Assembly (NCBI RefSeq): GCF_026213295.1
Contig: NC_079434.1
Coordinates: 9,546,789-9,610,788 of the forward strand
Direction: 5' to 3'
Source of the DNA: Gadus chalcogrammus
Taxonomy: Eukaryota > Chordata > Actinopteri > Gadiformes > Gadidae
Length of the DNA: 64,000 nt
The notes below the pieces were generated by a model. The model saw only the letters and a program-made list of their open reading frames with translations, did not search any database and had not been told where the DNA came from. This document shows, piece after piece, positions 26,586-44,574 of this stretch. The position numbers and the translations under genes were made by a program. How positions within the stretch are numbered: position 1 is the first letter of the stretch; the number at the start of each line of letters is the position of its first letter.

Positions 26586-28074
26586 CATACACCTACTTTG
26601 ATGTGCATGCAGAGAACAGTGTGTGGTGTAGCAAAGCAACCGGCCTACAAGACATGGAGCAGGACCTGCTTCAAAGGCCTACTTCTCGTTTTACCTGCAT
26701 ATTATAAGAATTAGTGAAGAACCAAAATAGAACTGAATTACATTTAACACTATTGAACAAATAGGGTATTCAGATGATGAGAAACATCTATGACATCACA
26801 TCCTGTGTAATGAGAGAAAAATAGATGAAGCGATTTCAAGAGATAACTGTGTAAATGCTGGCCACTAGATGGAGGCCTATGGTGTGTTGTAGTCTTGCAG
26901 CCGTGTCTATTGTAGTGACTGCTACAGACAGAACCAACAGGAGTAGCATCTTCCTGCAATAGAGGAGGTTTGTTCAGTTTGTGGGTGAATTAACCTGTGA
27001 AACTAGAGGTACTTTTAAGCAATCAGTACTTGGAGAGAAAGTAGTATTTTATTATATTTAAACAACTAGGGTCCTAGAAATGCATGCCTGACACTGCAGC
27101 CCCCTTGTTTGCAGGATCAAACTAGTGACCAACAGAGGCAGCAACCTCTAACATAGCATTATAACAAGATAACATCATCTTGATGTCATCGTCACATTCG
27201 CCTCAGCCACCCACAAATGGAAGTGAAAAATAGATGAACACTTGATGATGGACAAATGCCCACAGAGGAAAACAAGACCTAATCTGACCCTTGTTTAGAC
27301 TTTAGATATTATCTTGAACTACACAAGTAGAAATATCCAAATGTTGTTCTTATGATATGCAATGATGCAGGCGTATTCTGCTTCGACTGTGGTTGAGTTT
27401 TGCTCAGAGTAGGGCAGTAATGTAATTCAGAGTAGCTGCACCATCTACTGAATCTTGACTGAACAGAAAGAATTTCTGCCCTCTCTCCCTCTTGCATTTG
27501 CTCAGTAGCTAATGATCACTCTGGTGCATGTATAAGGAGAAAAGAGGAAGGAAGTTCTTGAGTTTCTGTTCTATACCAGTAGGCGCCAAGACAGTAAGAT
27601 GTATTTTTGCTTCATCATACTTTAATCGCTTAACAAACTTAACAATCACATAAAAAGAAAAGGAGGCAAGATTTAAATAATAAATAAACATTTAATCCTT
27701 TTCTCAGCTAAAAACATGAATGTTTTACTTCTTAGCATGTAAGCTTAAAATTCGCGGATCAAGCAAATTCACTAAGAATCAATTCGATAACCATTAAAAC
27801 TGATTGGAAGACATAGACATGTAATGTGGTTTGCTCTAGCAACTTACCATTGATGTAGATTTTACAAACTCGTATTTACTTCTCATCTTACATATTTTTA
27901 ATGAAATGTTTAAAACCTGCAGGTGTGTTTTAATATATATATTTTAGAGCAACAGAGTGAGAGGAACAAACTATGAATCTTCGATGCAGCGAGAGGATTT
28001 CTAGCTTTCCTTCTGTCAATCCCAGGTTGGTAGATTTACATTCTGAACATTTAGTTTAACTGTTTAAACTAACT
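26586..28074 (+). repeat. Receptor-cluster duplication unit 1 (relic)
   Basis: Starts with the tactttgatgtgcat / gagaacagtgtgtggtg block that recurs at about 28075, 39605 and 45195. It carries the usual upstream region of the cluster but only a leader exon (27973-28025), after which the next unit begins at once. The remaining exons are absent. Confidence 0.75.
27973..28025 (+). pseudogene. Orphan, frameshifted CD22-like leader exon
   Basis: Matches the signal-peptide exon of the three intact receptor genes: ATGAATCTTCGAT, then GCAGCGAGAGGATTTCTAG and a donor CCCAG|GTTGG. It is 53 bases long instead of 55: two bases (CA) are missing after CGAT, destroying the leader frame. No V-domain exon follows before the next duplication unit, so it is a dead remnant. 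Confidence 0.85.
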
Positions 28075-28523
28075 ACTTTGATGTGCATGTAGAGAACAGT
28101 GTGTGGTGTAGCACAGCAACTGGCCTACAAGACATGGAGCAGGACCTGCTTCAAAGGCCTACTTCTTGTTTTACATTCATATCATAAGGATGAGTGAAGA
28201 AAGATAATATAACTGAATTACATTTAATACTATTTAACAGAAAGGGACTGCAGACAAGAAGAACAATCAACATAGTATTTCCCTCACTATTTTTCATACC
28301 CTGGCTACGACCCGCAGTGTATGATATTGTAATTGTGTTGACAGTGTAAAAATATTTCAACAAACTCACAGATGCAACGGAAAGGATGAGTGTGAGATTC
28401 TTGTTGGCGATAAGACTGCTGCTGTATGGGAGTGAGACACATGAGCACGTCGACAGCCTCACACTACTGTGAATAAACAGTTCCTAAAATACTTGAACAT
28501 GAATAAACTGTGATAGTTTAGAC

Positions 28524-29246
28524 CAGGGCAACCCTAGGCATGCGTGCCAACACTGGCACGGGGCAGCATAATCATTGGCTGTCTTAAAAGAAAAGAAAAA
28601 AAAATATATATATATATATATTTTTTATTATTAAAAAAATTCACAGCGCAATGCGGCAGCATAATCATTACTACCGATTTTTTTTTTCCCTTTATTCTGT
28701 TTTGGGCATTTCCTCCCAGTCCAAATATGTTACAATTAGTTACAGAAAGCAGTGTTCTGAAATGGGATCAATTGATAGTTATTAAATCTATGTTGTGATT
28801 AATAGAAAAGAAAATATTTAAAATATTGTTGCAAGTGGTGTTGTTTCTCTATGCATCGCCTTCACATGGTTTTGCATAGCTGTGCATAGATGTCTTAAGA
28901 TATTGATGTGGATGGTTCCAACATTTTCATATATTCTCTTTTTTTACATTTCTCACAGTGCAAATATGTTTTTGAATAAGTTTCTGAAAATGTTGTTTTA
29001 AGATGGGACACATGTAATTATAATTTGTAAGCCCATGTTGCAAATATAACAACCAAAAAAACATTTACAATTTTGATGCATGATTGTGGACTATATGAAA
29101 ATAGTACAATTCCAGGTCTTCTGGAAATGTTTTTGGTCGCTGTGTCATAATTCAGCTTCATTTTTAATATATTGTTGCTTAAGGAACACTCATTAACGAG
29201 AAAATGTCAAACTGGCACTGCATGTTGAAAAGGTTGCTGACCCCTG
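28524..29246. mobile_element. Non-autonomous hAT element with 8-bp target duplication
   Basis: Starts CAGGGCAACC and ends GGTTGCTGACCCCTG, imperfect inverted ends of the hAT (Charlie-like) type. It is flanked by a perfect 8-bp direct repeat, GTTTAGAC (28516-28523 and 29247-29254), the expected target-site length for hAT. The 723-bp interior is AT-rich with no transposase. The related unit at about 46165-46195 shows the sequence without the insertion. Confidence 0.9.
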
Positions 29247-30251
29247 GTTTAGACTTTAGATTGACATATTCTTGATCTACAAAGTGGAAACACACAAGTG
29301 TGGTTTATATGATACATGATGATGTAGCCATATTCTGCTTTGACTTTAGTTGGAGTTATGGTCAGATTAGAGCCGTAGCGGTCATATTGATATCGTCTTC
29401 TGAAGTATGAGAGCATGAGACCAACGTGTTGGTGGTATCATGCTGGATTCAACTTGAGGCCATGCAAGAGCTTCATGTCTGGAATTCCAGATCTACAGTC
29501 AGGGTCATTTTACCACAGCTAATGATGGCAAGTGTCATAAGATCAGAAAATTAAAAACATAATCACTGTGGACAGTTTAGGGTCGCTACACAGAAGCGCT
29601 GTTGTTACAGCCTTTAGAGCTCTATTAAGACATTCACGTAGGGCACATCACACCGGGCCATTTCTGTACAGCTACATTCATTTGAGATCGTCCCAGCAAC
29701 TCCAGAACCCATTTCACCTCGTCTTGTTGATTAAAAAACGTTGTGACTCAGTGGAGCTGGACCATCTATTGAATCTGCTTCAAATAAGGTACTTCTTCTT
29801 TCTCTTCGTCTTGCATTTGACTCTGAATTAGGCTCAGTAGCTCATGCTACTTCTGGTGCTTATTTGTGTAAACAGGAAGAAGTCTTTGAATGTTCCCCTT
29901 TGGTGTACCATCTTATCCTATAAAGCCTGACAACATACTCTGCGTCAGACCAGCTTCCTTCCTCTAGATGTTCTTTCTTGAACAGAAATGCTTAGCAACC
30001 TTTACATTCAAACATCAAGCCTATAGGTAAGAGTTAATGCGATCCATATTAAATACATGGGAAGATACGTTTGATGGTTATCTCAGCTAAATTTCCATAG
30101 ATTTTTTATTTGTCATTTTAAACCCTAACGCAGATATGTTTGAATATCTCTAGCGACAGTGTGAGAGACAAACCATCAATGTTATGGGGAAGTACAGCGA
30201 GTGAACCCAAATTTTCGACACAGAGTGAAGCTGACGCAGAGTCAATTAAAG

Positions 30252-30605
30252 GGTCTTTACTGAGACAGGCAAGGGTTCGGCGACAGGAGGGTTGGTCTGA
30301 CAGGAGGTAGGTCAGACAGGCGGGTGTTCGGCGACAGCAGGGTAGTCAGACAGGCAAGGATTCGGCGTCAGGAGGGTAGACTGTCTACCCTCCTGACACC
30401 GAACCCTCGCCTGTCTGACTACCGTAGTCAGACAGGCGAGGGTTCGGTGACAGCAGGAAGGTAGTCAGAGAGGTGAGTTTTCGGTGACAGGAGGGTAGAC
30501 AGACAGGCGAAGGTTCGGCGGCAACAGGAGGGTAGACAGACAGACGAGGGTTCGGCGACAGCAGGAGGGTAGTCAGACAGGCGAGGGTTCGGCAACACTG
30601 TACAC
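30252..30605. repeat. Minisatellite upstream of gene A, with an inverted unit
   Basis: Variable units of about 35-45 bp built on gacaggcgagggttcggcg + acagcaggagggtagtca. Part of the array (about 30382-30422) runs in the opposite direction, giving two near-perfect palindromes (30367-30397 and 30397-30449). A homologous array lies upstream of gene C. Minus-strand proline-rich ORFs across it are artefacts. Confidence 0.88.
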
Positions 30606-30842
30606 AGGGAGGAGATTGTTTGGGCGAGGGACCGAACACAAGGACTAGGCAATCTAGACACAGGGAGAGCCAGGGACGTGGTACTTACTGTTAAGCGTTA
30701 AACAACGATCTAGCGATGATTGTGGAGAACCGGGGTTGATGTTATAGGTGTTGATGGAGGATTGCCCACAGGTTTAGAGCGCAGGAGATGACTGAATGAA
30801 GAGACTGGCCCCCACTAGGTGGCAGGAGTGGACGGCGTGACA

Positions 30843-34877
<4,035 letters not shown>

Positions 34878-37800
34878 CCTCCAATCAGATCAGACACAGC
34901 AGGTCTCAGTGGTCAGCCACCACATCTGGTTGATAGTTGTATTTTACTGTTATTTTTTACGTTGGATTTGTAGCGCATTGATCCAGAACTGTTAACAGGC
35001 AGAGATGTCGTGTTATTGAATAAGAATGCACACCCTTTGAATGTTATTGACCAATCAGGATCAAGTACTTAACGATGCTGCTTGTATGAATGCAGCATCA
35101 TACATGCTTTTTATCAGAGTTATATCCATTTCGATATCCAAAATGGCCACATACAAGAATGCAAAAGCAACTTGCGGCTAAAGGGTTTTTAATGAGCAAA
35201 GATGTCACTGAATCTTTAAATACCTGTCCTTCCTATTTCACAATCATAACTCTTCAACGTGTTTTGGAGTTACAGGACTTTTTATCATTCACCCTTAGAT
35301 TCCCTCAAAACCATATTTTTAAGAAATATATCATTTCGGGAGAAATTATAGAACGTCAATCCTCAGCATAAGTATATAATCTCCAGATATGGACCTCAAA
35401 GGTGTGGTTCCTCCGGCATGTCCCTAGTTTATCCCGGTTAGAGATGGTTAGGTTTAGTTATAACATTAGAGATGGTTAGGTTTAGGTATAAGGTTAGGGT
35501 TAGGGTTAGAGATTGTTATGTTTTGGTACGCTAGGAGTTAGGGTTACATAGATAATACATTGTTTTCTGTTCTCCCCCCTACCACTGTTCCAATATAACC
35601 TGTGTAACTTCCAATTTGTGCTTTCAAGACTTATATTTGTGTTGATAACTCTACCAATGATCGCGCTTTATTAAATATCAATGCAATGCCTGTCCAGAGG
35701 GTCGACTGAATAATTTTTTCGACAATTATTGTACTGTGTTTTTGGACAAAGAAGCTTGTATGCCTACAAATATTTACTAGGACACTGTCCATTACTATAC
35801 TCTAAATATCTATTTTCACAAATGTTAATTTAACTAATGGTAAAATTGTGTTCATGAAACCATAACATCCGTGCATCAGAAATGTAGTGCAACAGATGCA
35901 ACGGAAAGGATGAGTGTAAGATTCTTGTGGCCGATAAGACTGGTGCTATATGGGTGTGAAACACAAACATGAGCACTTCAACAGCCTCACACTGCTGTGA
36001 AAGAAAAATACCTTCAACCACATATTCCTCCCAACTACAAGACAAAGAGTTCCCTGAGTCTTTGTTAATAAAATACTTAAACATGAATAAACACACTGGT
36101 CATAAAGTAAAAACCAGATGCACACTGAGAACATAACACTTCAACTGTGTTTAGGCGTTAGATTGAGATCACCTGGATCTATAAAAGTGGAAACATATCA
36201 GTGCGGTTTAAATAACAAGTCCTGATGTAGTCATATTCTGCTTTAACTTTAGTCTGAGTTTTGGTCAGAGTAGAGCAGTAATGTCAGAGATATTGATATC
36301 GTCTACTGAAGTATCTTCAATGCTTTCCCCCTTAGATGACTAGGAGTATGACCGTCCTTGAGGTGTTCCCAACACAGAATATTAACCTGTGTTGTTTCAT
36401 CAGTTTGTATGTTCACAGATCAATGTGATTGGTGCTTAATGAGGTGGAGGTCAGGGGCGGACTGGCCAACAAAAGAGCAATTTCAGAGCAATAGGATGCG
36501 CAAAATTAACCAACGCCTCTCCGTGGAAAGGCCAAGGTTGATACCACCTTCAGGGAGAGCAATGATGAGGTAGGAACAGGACACAGCAGATATGACAGGT
36601 GCACTAGCGGGCATGGTTGGCAGTATAATAATGACTTAAACTACTAAACTCAATAATAATAGCCTTACATTAGCTGTATTTTATTTCTTTGTCTTTCATT
36701 TTGTTATTTTATTTCCACTATTGCCATGTATTGGCCTGCTAAATTAGAATGATTTGGTACTTGTCATTTTCAAAAGATTCTGACAGATTTTTTTATCCCA
36801 CCCTCAACAACCCCCAAGAAAAGGTGAGCATCTATGAAAGTAGTATTAAACAATAAACAGAAATGAGTATAAACAGAAAGGTTCACATACTGTAACAAAG
36901 ACAACTGTACTGCTCAATATGTTTGGCCTATCTATGCAAAGCCATCTGCAAGTGACTTGTGTTTATCTAACTATGTAAATCTAATTTCTAACTCCAACTT
37001 TTTTCATTCCACTAAAATACTTTTATCTTGAACTATTTGGAACCTTTTCATCCTTGATTAACCTTTCTAGGCACATGCGATTTCTAATATGTTGTAAATG
37101 GACAAGATTGCTTATACAATTTTTGCCTGTGATCTTGACAAAATTCTAACCTCACGCACATCCCAATATTGACATGTAGTTGCAATGCACATATCCACGG
37201 GTAAGGACTCGTTTTTATTATTTTACACAGTGGCAAAATTGTACATGCGCTGTTCCTGTGGTCTCATTGACGACCACTCCATCCGAAAGTCCCAGGCCAA
37301 ATTTTTCTCCCAGTCCCAGTCCATCTACCACTGTGGTTGAAACAACGATTTGGCGATGAGTGGGTGAAGAACCAGGGTTGAGGTAGGACAGAAATGATGA
37401 CCGGAGATGGATGGCAGGTGTGCATGTCCAACAGGTGTAGAGCCGGGTAAAAAAAGGGAATGCCTCGGCCATTGCACAAACAGTATCGCACCAAGAGGGG
37501 GAGACAGAGCAGAGCATCTGCTGGCTACAGCCACGGCCGTATCACATGTTACTTCTGGTGAATATTAATTGTGTAAAGAGGAAGAAGTCCTTGAATGTTC
37601 CTCCTTGGTCTACCATCTTATCCTAACCAGGCTGACCACAGAATCTGTGTCAGACCAGCTTCCTTCCTCTAGATTTGAGAATTGCTTGACAAACTTAACA
37701 TTTATACATAGCAGGTAAGAGTTAATGTGATAAATATTAAATACATAGCAAGATTTGTTGGATGATTTTCTAAGGTAAATTACCATTGACTGATAGATTT

Positions 37801-37887
37801 TATGTATTTTATTTTTATTTTTCCACCCTAACCAGCATTTGTGTTTAAATATAGGCCTATCTCTAGCGAGAGAGTGAGGAACAAACA
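34878..37887. other. Intergenic flank of the receptor array (units 2 to 3)
   Basis: No gene seen. The block at about 34990-35370 (ggcagagatgtcgtgttattg through the cacaagaatgcaaa motif) recurs after pseudogene B' (38880-39230) and, as a fragment, beside puf60 (56430-56623). The block at about 35640-35830 recurs after gene B (44890-45110). At 35491-35510 there are about three TTAGGG-like repeats. These are shared duplication-unit flanks. Confidence 0.6.
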
Positions 37888-38757
37888 ATGAATCTTCGAT
37901 CAGCAGCTAGAGGATTTCTAGCTTTCCTTCTGTTAATACCAGGTTGGCAAATTTATATTCTGAACATTTAGTTGAACTGTTGCACAGGACTACCAAATTA
38001 AGAAAGGTTGAAAAACAAACATGTAAAGAGATTCACATATAATAATCCAACTTCATAATGCTATGGTTTGGTTAATAACACTAGTTTATATAGTCTTTGG
38101 GAATAAGTTTAATTTTTTAAAATGCTAAATAGTTCGGTCTCATTTGTACTTCTTACATTTAGATATTATTCTGGGAATTAGCCCACTTAAATTTTTTCAT
38201 TTTGGATATCAGTAGGCTACATGTTTGCCGTATTCTCTAGACAATATTCATGGGTTAATGTAGTTCATTTTCCATGCTGCATTCAGCTCTTTAAATGCAA
38301 TAGTCTGAATTTAACATTAAAATGCAGTTTCCTGACTTAAAATGTTGGTTCTTTCTCAATGAGACATATTTTTTTTTTTACAGAGCTGCAGGGTGCATCC
38401 TTGACAAGTTATTCGGGCTCTAGTCCGGTGTGCGCTTTAAGACGATCAACAGTTAATATCAGCATTACCTATGACCTACCTAGCGAAGGTCCGCCCTGCA
38501 ATTCCACAGTCCTGGGAGAACTGTGGTTTAAATGAGACAGAAATAAGCCAGTTTATGTAGGAAATGATGAAGGTTGGGTTGATTACAGCTGCCAAGAAGA
38601 GACATATACCAGGGCTAGTGCCAAGCGTTACGGAACGCGTGACCTGAGAAATAAAGACGTGAGACCGATTGATTCTGCTGAGTACACGTTCAGGAAATCA
38701 ACAAAACTACCAGATTTGGGATTTACTGTTTACCATACTTTGACCGTAACTGTAACT
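37888..38757 (+). pseudogene. CD22/Siglec-like pseudogene B'
   Basis: Two exons survive. The leader exon (37888-37942) is intact and reads MNLRSAARGFLAFLLLIPG. The V exon (from 38384) retains family landmarks (ELQG start, SSPVCALRRSTVNIS, ELWF, DSAEYTFR) but has a TGA stop at 38533-38535, where intact copies continue WFTKIDR. It has also lost the first intradomain cysteine (SIT for SCT), and its end lacks the ACAG|GTAAA donor. No Ig2, Ig3, membrane or tail exon follows; instead the standard downstream flank begins at about 38880. The YTFR shows that the ancestral copy had the Siglec arginine. Confidence 0.9.
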
Positions 38758-40803
38758 TGACTACAATATCTTGTTAATGTGGCCTGAATGGGAATTAATG
38801 ACTATAACTATTCCCTTGTTTTTACCATGTAATGTGTGTTAGGTCATTACCAGCTGCTCACTGTCCTACAAATATATAAAGGCAGAGGTGTAGCATTATT
38901 GAATAAGAATGCACACCCTTTGAATGTTATTGACCAAACAGGATCAAGTATTTAACAATGCTGCATGCGGTATGTAAAAAACACTTCATCAGTTATATCC
39001 CTTTCGATATCCCTCCAAAATGGCCACACACAAGAATGCAAAGGCAACTTGAGGCTAAAGGTTTTTTTAGTCACAAGATGTCACTGAATCTTCAAATACC
39101 AGTCCTTAAACTATTTCACAATCACAACTCGTCAACGTGTTATGGAGTTACAAGACTTCTGATCATTGACCCTTAGATTCCCTCAAAACCAATTTTTTAA
39201 GAAATGTAGGCCTATCATTGTGGGAGAAATTATATAAACTAGAGTTTTCAAGCTTTACATTACAACTAGAGCTCAACCACTAGTTTTAATTAACAGGGGT
39301 AATTGTTCAATGGAAAGTGAAGCATGCTATGCATGCAAATCAATTATTAAATAGCTTTTACTGTTATTCAGGGCTGAAAAGTGCTTTGACATTTGGCCAA
39401 GACAGGCAGCAGTAGCCTACAATAACACATAGCATAAACAAAAACATAAGAAAACTAAAACAGTCTGCAGGGGGAAAGGGGGATATCAGTATATATATAC
39501 TTTTCAGGAGGCTCAAGGATGAGAGTAATATTACATTTGAGTGTGTAGTCTTGTGGTTGACTCTATAGGCATAATTCACCATTTATATTTAGCTACAGAA
39601 CATACGCATACTTTGATGTGCTTGTAGAGAACAGTGTGTGGTGTAGCTAAGCAACCGGCCTACAAGACATGGAGCAGGACCTGCTTCAAAGGCCTTCTTC
39701 TCATTTTACCATCAAATCGTAAGGATGACTGAAGAAACACAATATAACTGAATTACATTTAATACTATTTCAAGGTTCAAGGTTGCTTTATTCATACCCG
39801 TGGGTATGAATTTAACAGATAGGGTCTCCAGATTATGAGAAACATCTATAAAATCATGTCCTGTGCAATGAGAGAAAAATAGATAAAGCAATGTTACAGA
39901 CAGAACCAACAGGAGTAGCATCTTCCTGCAATAGAGGAGGTTTGTTCAGTTTGGTCCTAGAAATGCAGGCCTGTCACTGCATCCGCCTTGCAGGATCAAA
40001 CTAGTGACCAACAGAGGCAGCGACCTCTACCAAAGCGTTATAACAAGGTGTGACATCATCTTCATGCCATCGTCACAGTTGCCTCAGCCACCCACAAAGG
40101 GAAGTGAAACCACATGCCCACAGAGGAAACAAGACCTATCTGACCCTTGTTTAGACTTAAGATATTATCTTGAACTACACAGGTAGAAATATCCAAATGT
40201 TGTTTTTCTAATATGCAACGAGGTAGGCGTATTCTGCTTCGACTGCGGTTGAGTTTTGCCCAGAATAGGGCAGTTATGTAATTCAAAGTAGCTGCACCAT
40301 CTGTTGAAACTTGACTGAAGAGAAAGTATTTCTGCTCTCTCTCCCTCTTGCCTTTGCTCAGTAGCTAACGATAATTTGGGTGCGTGTATAAGGGGAAAAG
40401 AGGAACGAAGTTCTTGAGTTTTTGTTCTATACCAGTGGCCGCCACGACAGTAAGATGTATTTTTACTTCATCATACTTTAATCGCTTAACAATCTTAACA
40501 ATCACATAAAAAGAAAAGGAGGCAAGATTTAAATAACTAAAAAAACATTTAATGTTTTTCTCAGCTAAAAACATGAATGTTTTACTGCTTAACATGTGAG
40601 CTAAAAATTTGCGTATCACGCAAATTCACTAAGAATCAATAGGATAACCATTCAAACTGATTGGAAGACATTGACATGTATTGTGGTTTGCTCTAGCAAC
40701 TTACCATTGATGTAGATTATACAAACTTTAAAAAAAATGATTTTTAAAACCTGCAGGTGTGTTTTAATATATATCTAGAGCAACAGAGTGAAAGGAACAA
40801 ACT
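38758..40803. other. Intergenic flank of the receptor array (units 3 to 4)
   Basis: Downstream flank of B' (matching 34990-35370), then the upstream block of the next unit starting near 39600. At 39792-39811 a perfect 20-bp palindrome, ttcatacccgtgggtatgaa, lies in a small insertion absent from the sister units. No gene seen. Confidence 0.55.
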
Positions 40804-43800
40804 ATGAACCTTGGATCAGCAGCGAGAGGATTTCTAGCTTTCCTTCTGTCAATACCAGGTTGGTAGATTTACATTCTGAACATTTAGTTTAACTGTTTCA
40901 CATGACAACCAAATGAAGATAGGTTCAATCCCCATGTTGCAAAGAGATAAAAACGAAATATTCAAACTTCTGAATGGTGTGTTTAGTTAAGAACACCAGT
41001 TTGTATATTCAAGTGCTTTTATCCAAATTGTACTTTCCAAAATAAAAAATCCTATCAATATGTAAATTGGGTATCGTTTGTACTTTTTACATTGAGATAA
41101 TAATCTGGGAATTAGCACAACTGTTTGAAATTTCAAGTCTGTATTGATTACAATACAGAATTGTTAGCCAATATAGGAAAGCTATAGGTTAAAGTTGTTG
41201 AGAATATTCATCTGTTAATGTAGGTCATCCAGGTCTTTGAATGCAATAGTCAGAATTTAACATTAAAATGCAGTTTCAATTACTTTAAATGTTTTGTTTT
41301 TCCTCAATGAGATGTGTTTGTTTTTTACAGAGCTACTGGGTGATAATGACTGGACAGCTACTTACAAATCGAGTAATGTCTGCGCTTTAAGAGGATCAAC
41401 GCTTAATTTCAGCTGCACCTATGAATACCCTTACCATGAAAAGCACTGCTATGCTACAGCCCTGGAAACACTGTGGTTCACTAAAGAAGACAGAAATCAG
41501 CCAGTTGATATAGGAAGTGATACGGACTATGAAGGTCGGGTTGAATACAGCTGTCATGATCATAAACATACCAGGTCCAGGTGTTATGGAACATGTAACC
41601 TGAGAATCAAAGACGTGAGACAGAGTGATTCTGCTGAGTACCAGTTCAGGACAAAAATAACAGAACAATCAGAAAGGGAATATACTATTAACCACGGAGT
41701 GAACTTAACTGTGACAGGTAAACCTGACAACAATATTTTTTTAATGTAGCCTGAAGGGGAATTGGTGATGATGACATATTCCCTTGTTATTACCGTTTAA
41801 TATGTGTTTAATAGGTTATTACCATCTAACACGTTAAAAGATGCTTGATGAAGCCGCCTTCACTAGGAGTGAGGGATCCCCCAAACAGGGACAAGTCCGG
41901 GGTGAATAGAACCAGAGGCTGATGTGGTAATATGTAATCAGAACCACAATTATACTTAAATAAAACACAGCACAGCAACAGGCCCAGAACCTACAGAGAA
42001 CCCTACGCCTGCCTCACACTGCCGTACCTGGCCCAAATGACGATGCTTGCCCGGCCCTCAATAATAACAACGTTAGCCAAATAAAATAATAGAGCAGAAA
42101 TAAAACATGGGAAGTTAAAATAAAACACAGTGACATGTAATATTTTTTTTTGTTTTACAGAATAATTGAATTGAGGCAACAGCAATATAAAATGCATTGT
42201 TACGGCAAATGCTAAAATCACATTGCATGCGCTACCTTTTATTGTTGCTGCCTTGGCAATCGGTTCACCAAACACTCAAACCAGGATTAGTACAAAGGGA
42301 GGCTGCAGCCTTGTGCTCCTGTATTCATACCCTCCCCTGTTCCTCAACGTCCTATGAGACAAAGTGCTACAATAATACTCAGGTTTTGTGGTTGAATACA
42401 TTACAATTATTTGTTCTCTGTCCCAGATCTGCAGGTGAAATTGGCCTTTCTTCACAGCGACGAGCCTACCAAGCTAGACCTGGAATGTCACAGTATTTGT
42501 GATAAACCTACCTACAAGTGGTTCAGGAATGGAGAGAATGCAGGACCAGGAAGGTACTACAGGGGCATCTTTAACTCTGAAGACAGCTATGCATGTGCTG
42601 TTGAAGGATTTGAAAGTTTTCACTCTCCTTCAGTGTGTAAGTCAACTCCACAGTGCACTGACATGAAGCCAGATGTTATGGAACAATCGGGTTGAGAACT
42701 CCACGTACATTTAATGTTTAAACTGTTGATACTTCATATTATAATAGAATGTATCTTAACAGATGCTCCAAGGATCCCCTCAGTGACCGTGAGACCCTCT
42801 GGTGAAGTAGAGGAGGGCAGTTCAGTGACTCTGAGCTGCAGCAGTGATGCCAACCCAGCTGCTAACTACACCTGGTTCAAGGAACAAGACGATTCAGTGG
42901 AGGAATCAGGACAGAACTACACCCTCAGTGATATGACATCTGAGCATGGAGGACATTATTACTGTCAAGCTCATAATGCAATCGGGCGTCATAATTCCAC
43001 CTGGTCGTCCGTTAATGTGACAGGTAATGGTTGCTTTGAAAATAATCCTCATTTTTGAAAGAGTACCCAATCACTTGAATAAAACCTCACTAACAGCAGT
43101 AACAAGTCGTCTAATGAATATAGTTTAGGGGGCAGTAGCAACAATATTTCTTCATAAAATGGAATACTTCTGGTACCGGTAAATCCTTCTTATGGTCTAT
43201 CAAACAAATGAATTAATTTTCCAAGCGTTAAATCTGATCAATATTTTCCAGCGAGATCCTCATCATCATCATCATCCTCATCAGTGATAACAGCTGCAGC
43301 TGTAGGAACTGTTGCAGTCTTCCTGGCCACCATACTCTTCCTCGTCCTCCTCTGGTTGGGGTGAGATATTCTCTCTATCATTTGGCATGCATTCACTTCT
43401 TGTTATTAACTCGTCTTCTCTTCGCCAGAAGGAGGAGGGCCTCCAGAAAAGGAGGAAGGCCAGATACCACAGAAGAGGTGAGAAACAGAAAGCCATTTTA
43501 TAAACACATCTTCCACAAAAACACATGTGAAACTTCCAATTGTTTCAGCCAATGAAGCGAGGAACAAACTAAGCAAGGAGCCAAATTGCGAGAGGTAGTT
43601 TGGGCTGAAGAATGAAGTGCACCATCTTGGAAAATCGGTCCTACACTGTAAGAACGGTGCTTCAGAAGGGGGTAGTCCCGTTCTGAAGTCCTGGGAGATG
43701 TCCGACCAGGGGCGATGCGGCCCGGGAGTGGGCGTAGGGGACCGGGAGAAGGATAAGGTGTGACCTTACTCCAAGTTCTTGTGGTCGATCCACACTAAGA

Positions 43801-44349
43801 ACAGGTGCTCCGCTTCCTCCAGCCAGTGGCGCCATTCCTGCCAACATGATGGGAACTTGGAGAGGTCAGGAAAATCGGAATCATGGGGATTCAGGGGTTG
43901 TAGGAGAAGAGGAAGTTGTAGAAAGGGTTTCTGGTGCCAGGAGAGGCTGTGACAGTAAGCAAGTCTCTAAATATTCTTTCAGCCAAGCGATTACCTCCCC
44001 TGAGGTCCAATCTAAACGGTGGGACCACTCACACCAACGGTCAAAGGTTTTCTAAATGTAACCTTCTGTCCTTTCTCCCCGTCAGTCACTTCCTGATGCT
44101 CTGTACGACAACGTCTCATCTCGGACAAATCACTCGACTCCTGCGGCACAGGGAGAACCAATGAAACAGCAGGATGAAGTCCACTATTCTGTCATCCACA
44201 TCCCTCGCTCAGAGAAACAGGAAGTGCCTCACCGGTTGGCTGGCTCCCATGTCCAATCAGATCAGCCAGAGCAGGTCCTTTATTCTGCGATCAACTTTCA
44301 AGGACCAAACGCGGCCCCGGAAAAGAATTATTCAGAGGCCGCTGAATAA
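40804..44349 (+). CDS. CD22/Siglec-like receptor B (444 aa), two ITIMs, Siglec Arg kept
   Basis: Inhibitory-type surface receptor of the fish CD22/Siglec-like family. Exons: leader 40804-40858; V-set 41331-41717; Ig2 42427-42636; Ig3 42763-43023; membrane 43252-43360; cytoplasmic 43429-43477 and 44086-44349. All are in phase (445 codons with stop). The V-domain F strand reads DSAEYQFR, matching the YxFR Arg that contacts sialic acid in mammalian Siglecs. Ig2 is 15 codons shorter than in A and C. A serine-run stalk precedes the hydrophobic segment VGTVAVFLATILFLVLLWLG. The tail has ALYDNV (ITIM-like) and two ITIMs, VHYSVI and VLYSAI, expected to recruit SHP phosphatases once phosphorylated. 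The tail ends at GCTGAATAA, where gene C has a splice donor (CTGA|GTAAGC), so B has lost the terminal exon. The most conventionally equipped copy. The ligand is unknown. Confidence 0.9.
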
Positions 44350-44534
44350 TCTGAAAAATTAATTCTAGAGAGAAAATAGACCTCAAGGTTTGGGACTTCA
44401 GCCTAATTGAGACCTTTAGGATGCAAAGACATTTTTGTATCCATGTACGATGCTTCACATGGGAATGCAGTTAATATATTCTCTGTTCTTTTCAGGGACA
44501 GGGACGGGAGCTGCTAGACTAAAAACAATATGAA

Positions 44535-44574
<40 letters not shown>

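Noticed and set aside
30385..30661. Proline/serine-rich minus-strand ORFs near gene A (also 47325-47567 near gene C)
   Set aside because: They lie entirely in a minisatellite; unit number and frame differ between copies, so no protein is being conserved.
35491..35510. TTAGGG-like repeats as an interstitial telomere
   Set aside because: Only about three imperfect copies, and a related sequence occurs after gene B (44765) as part of the duplicated flank.
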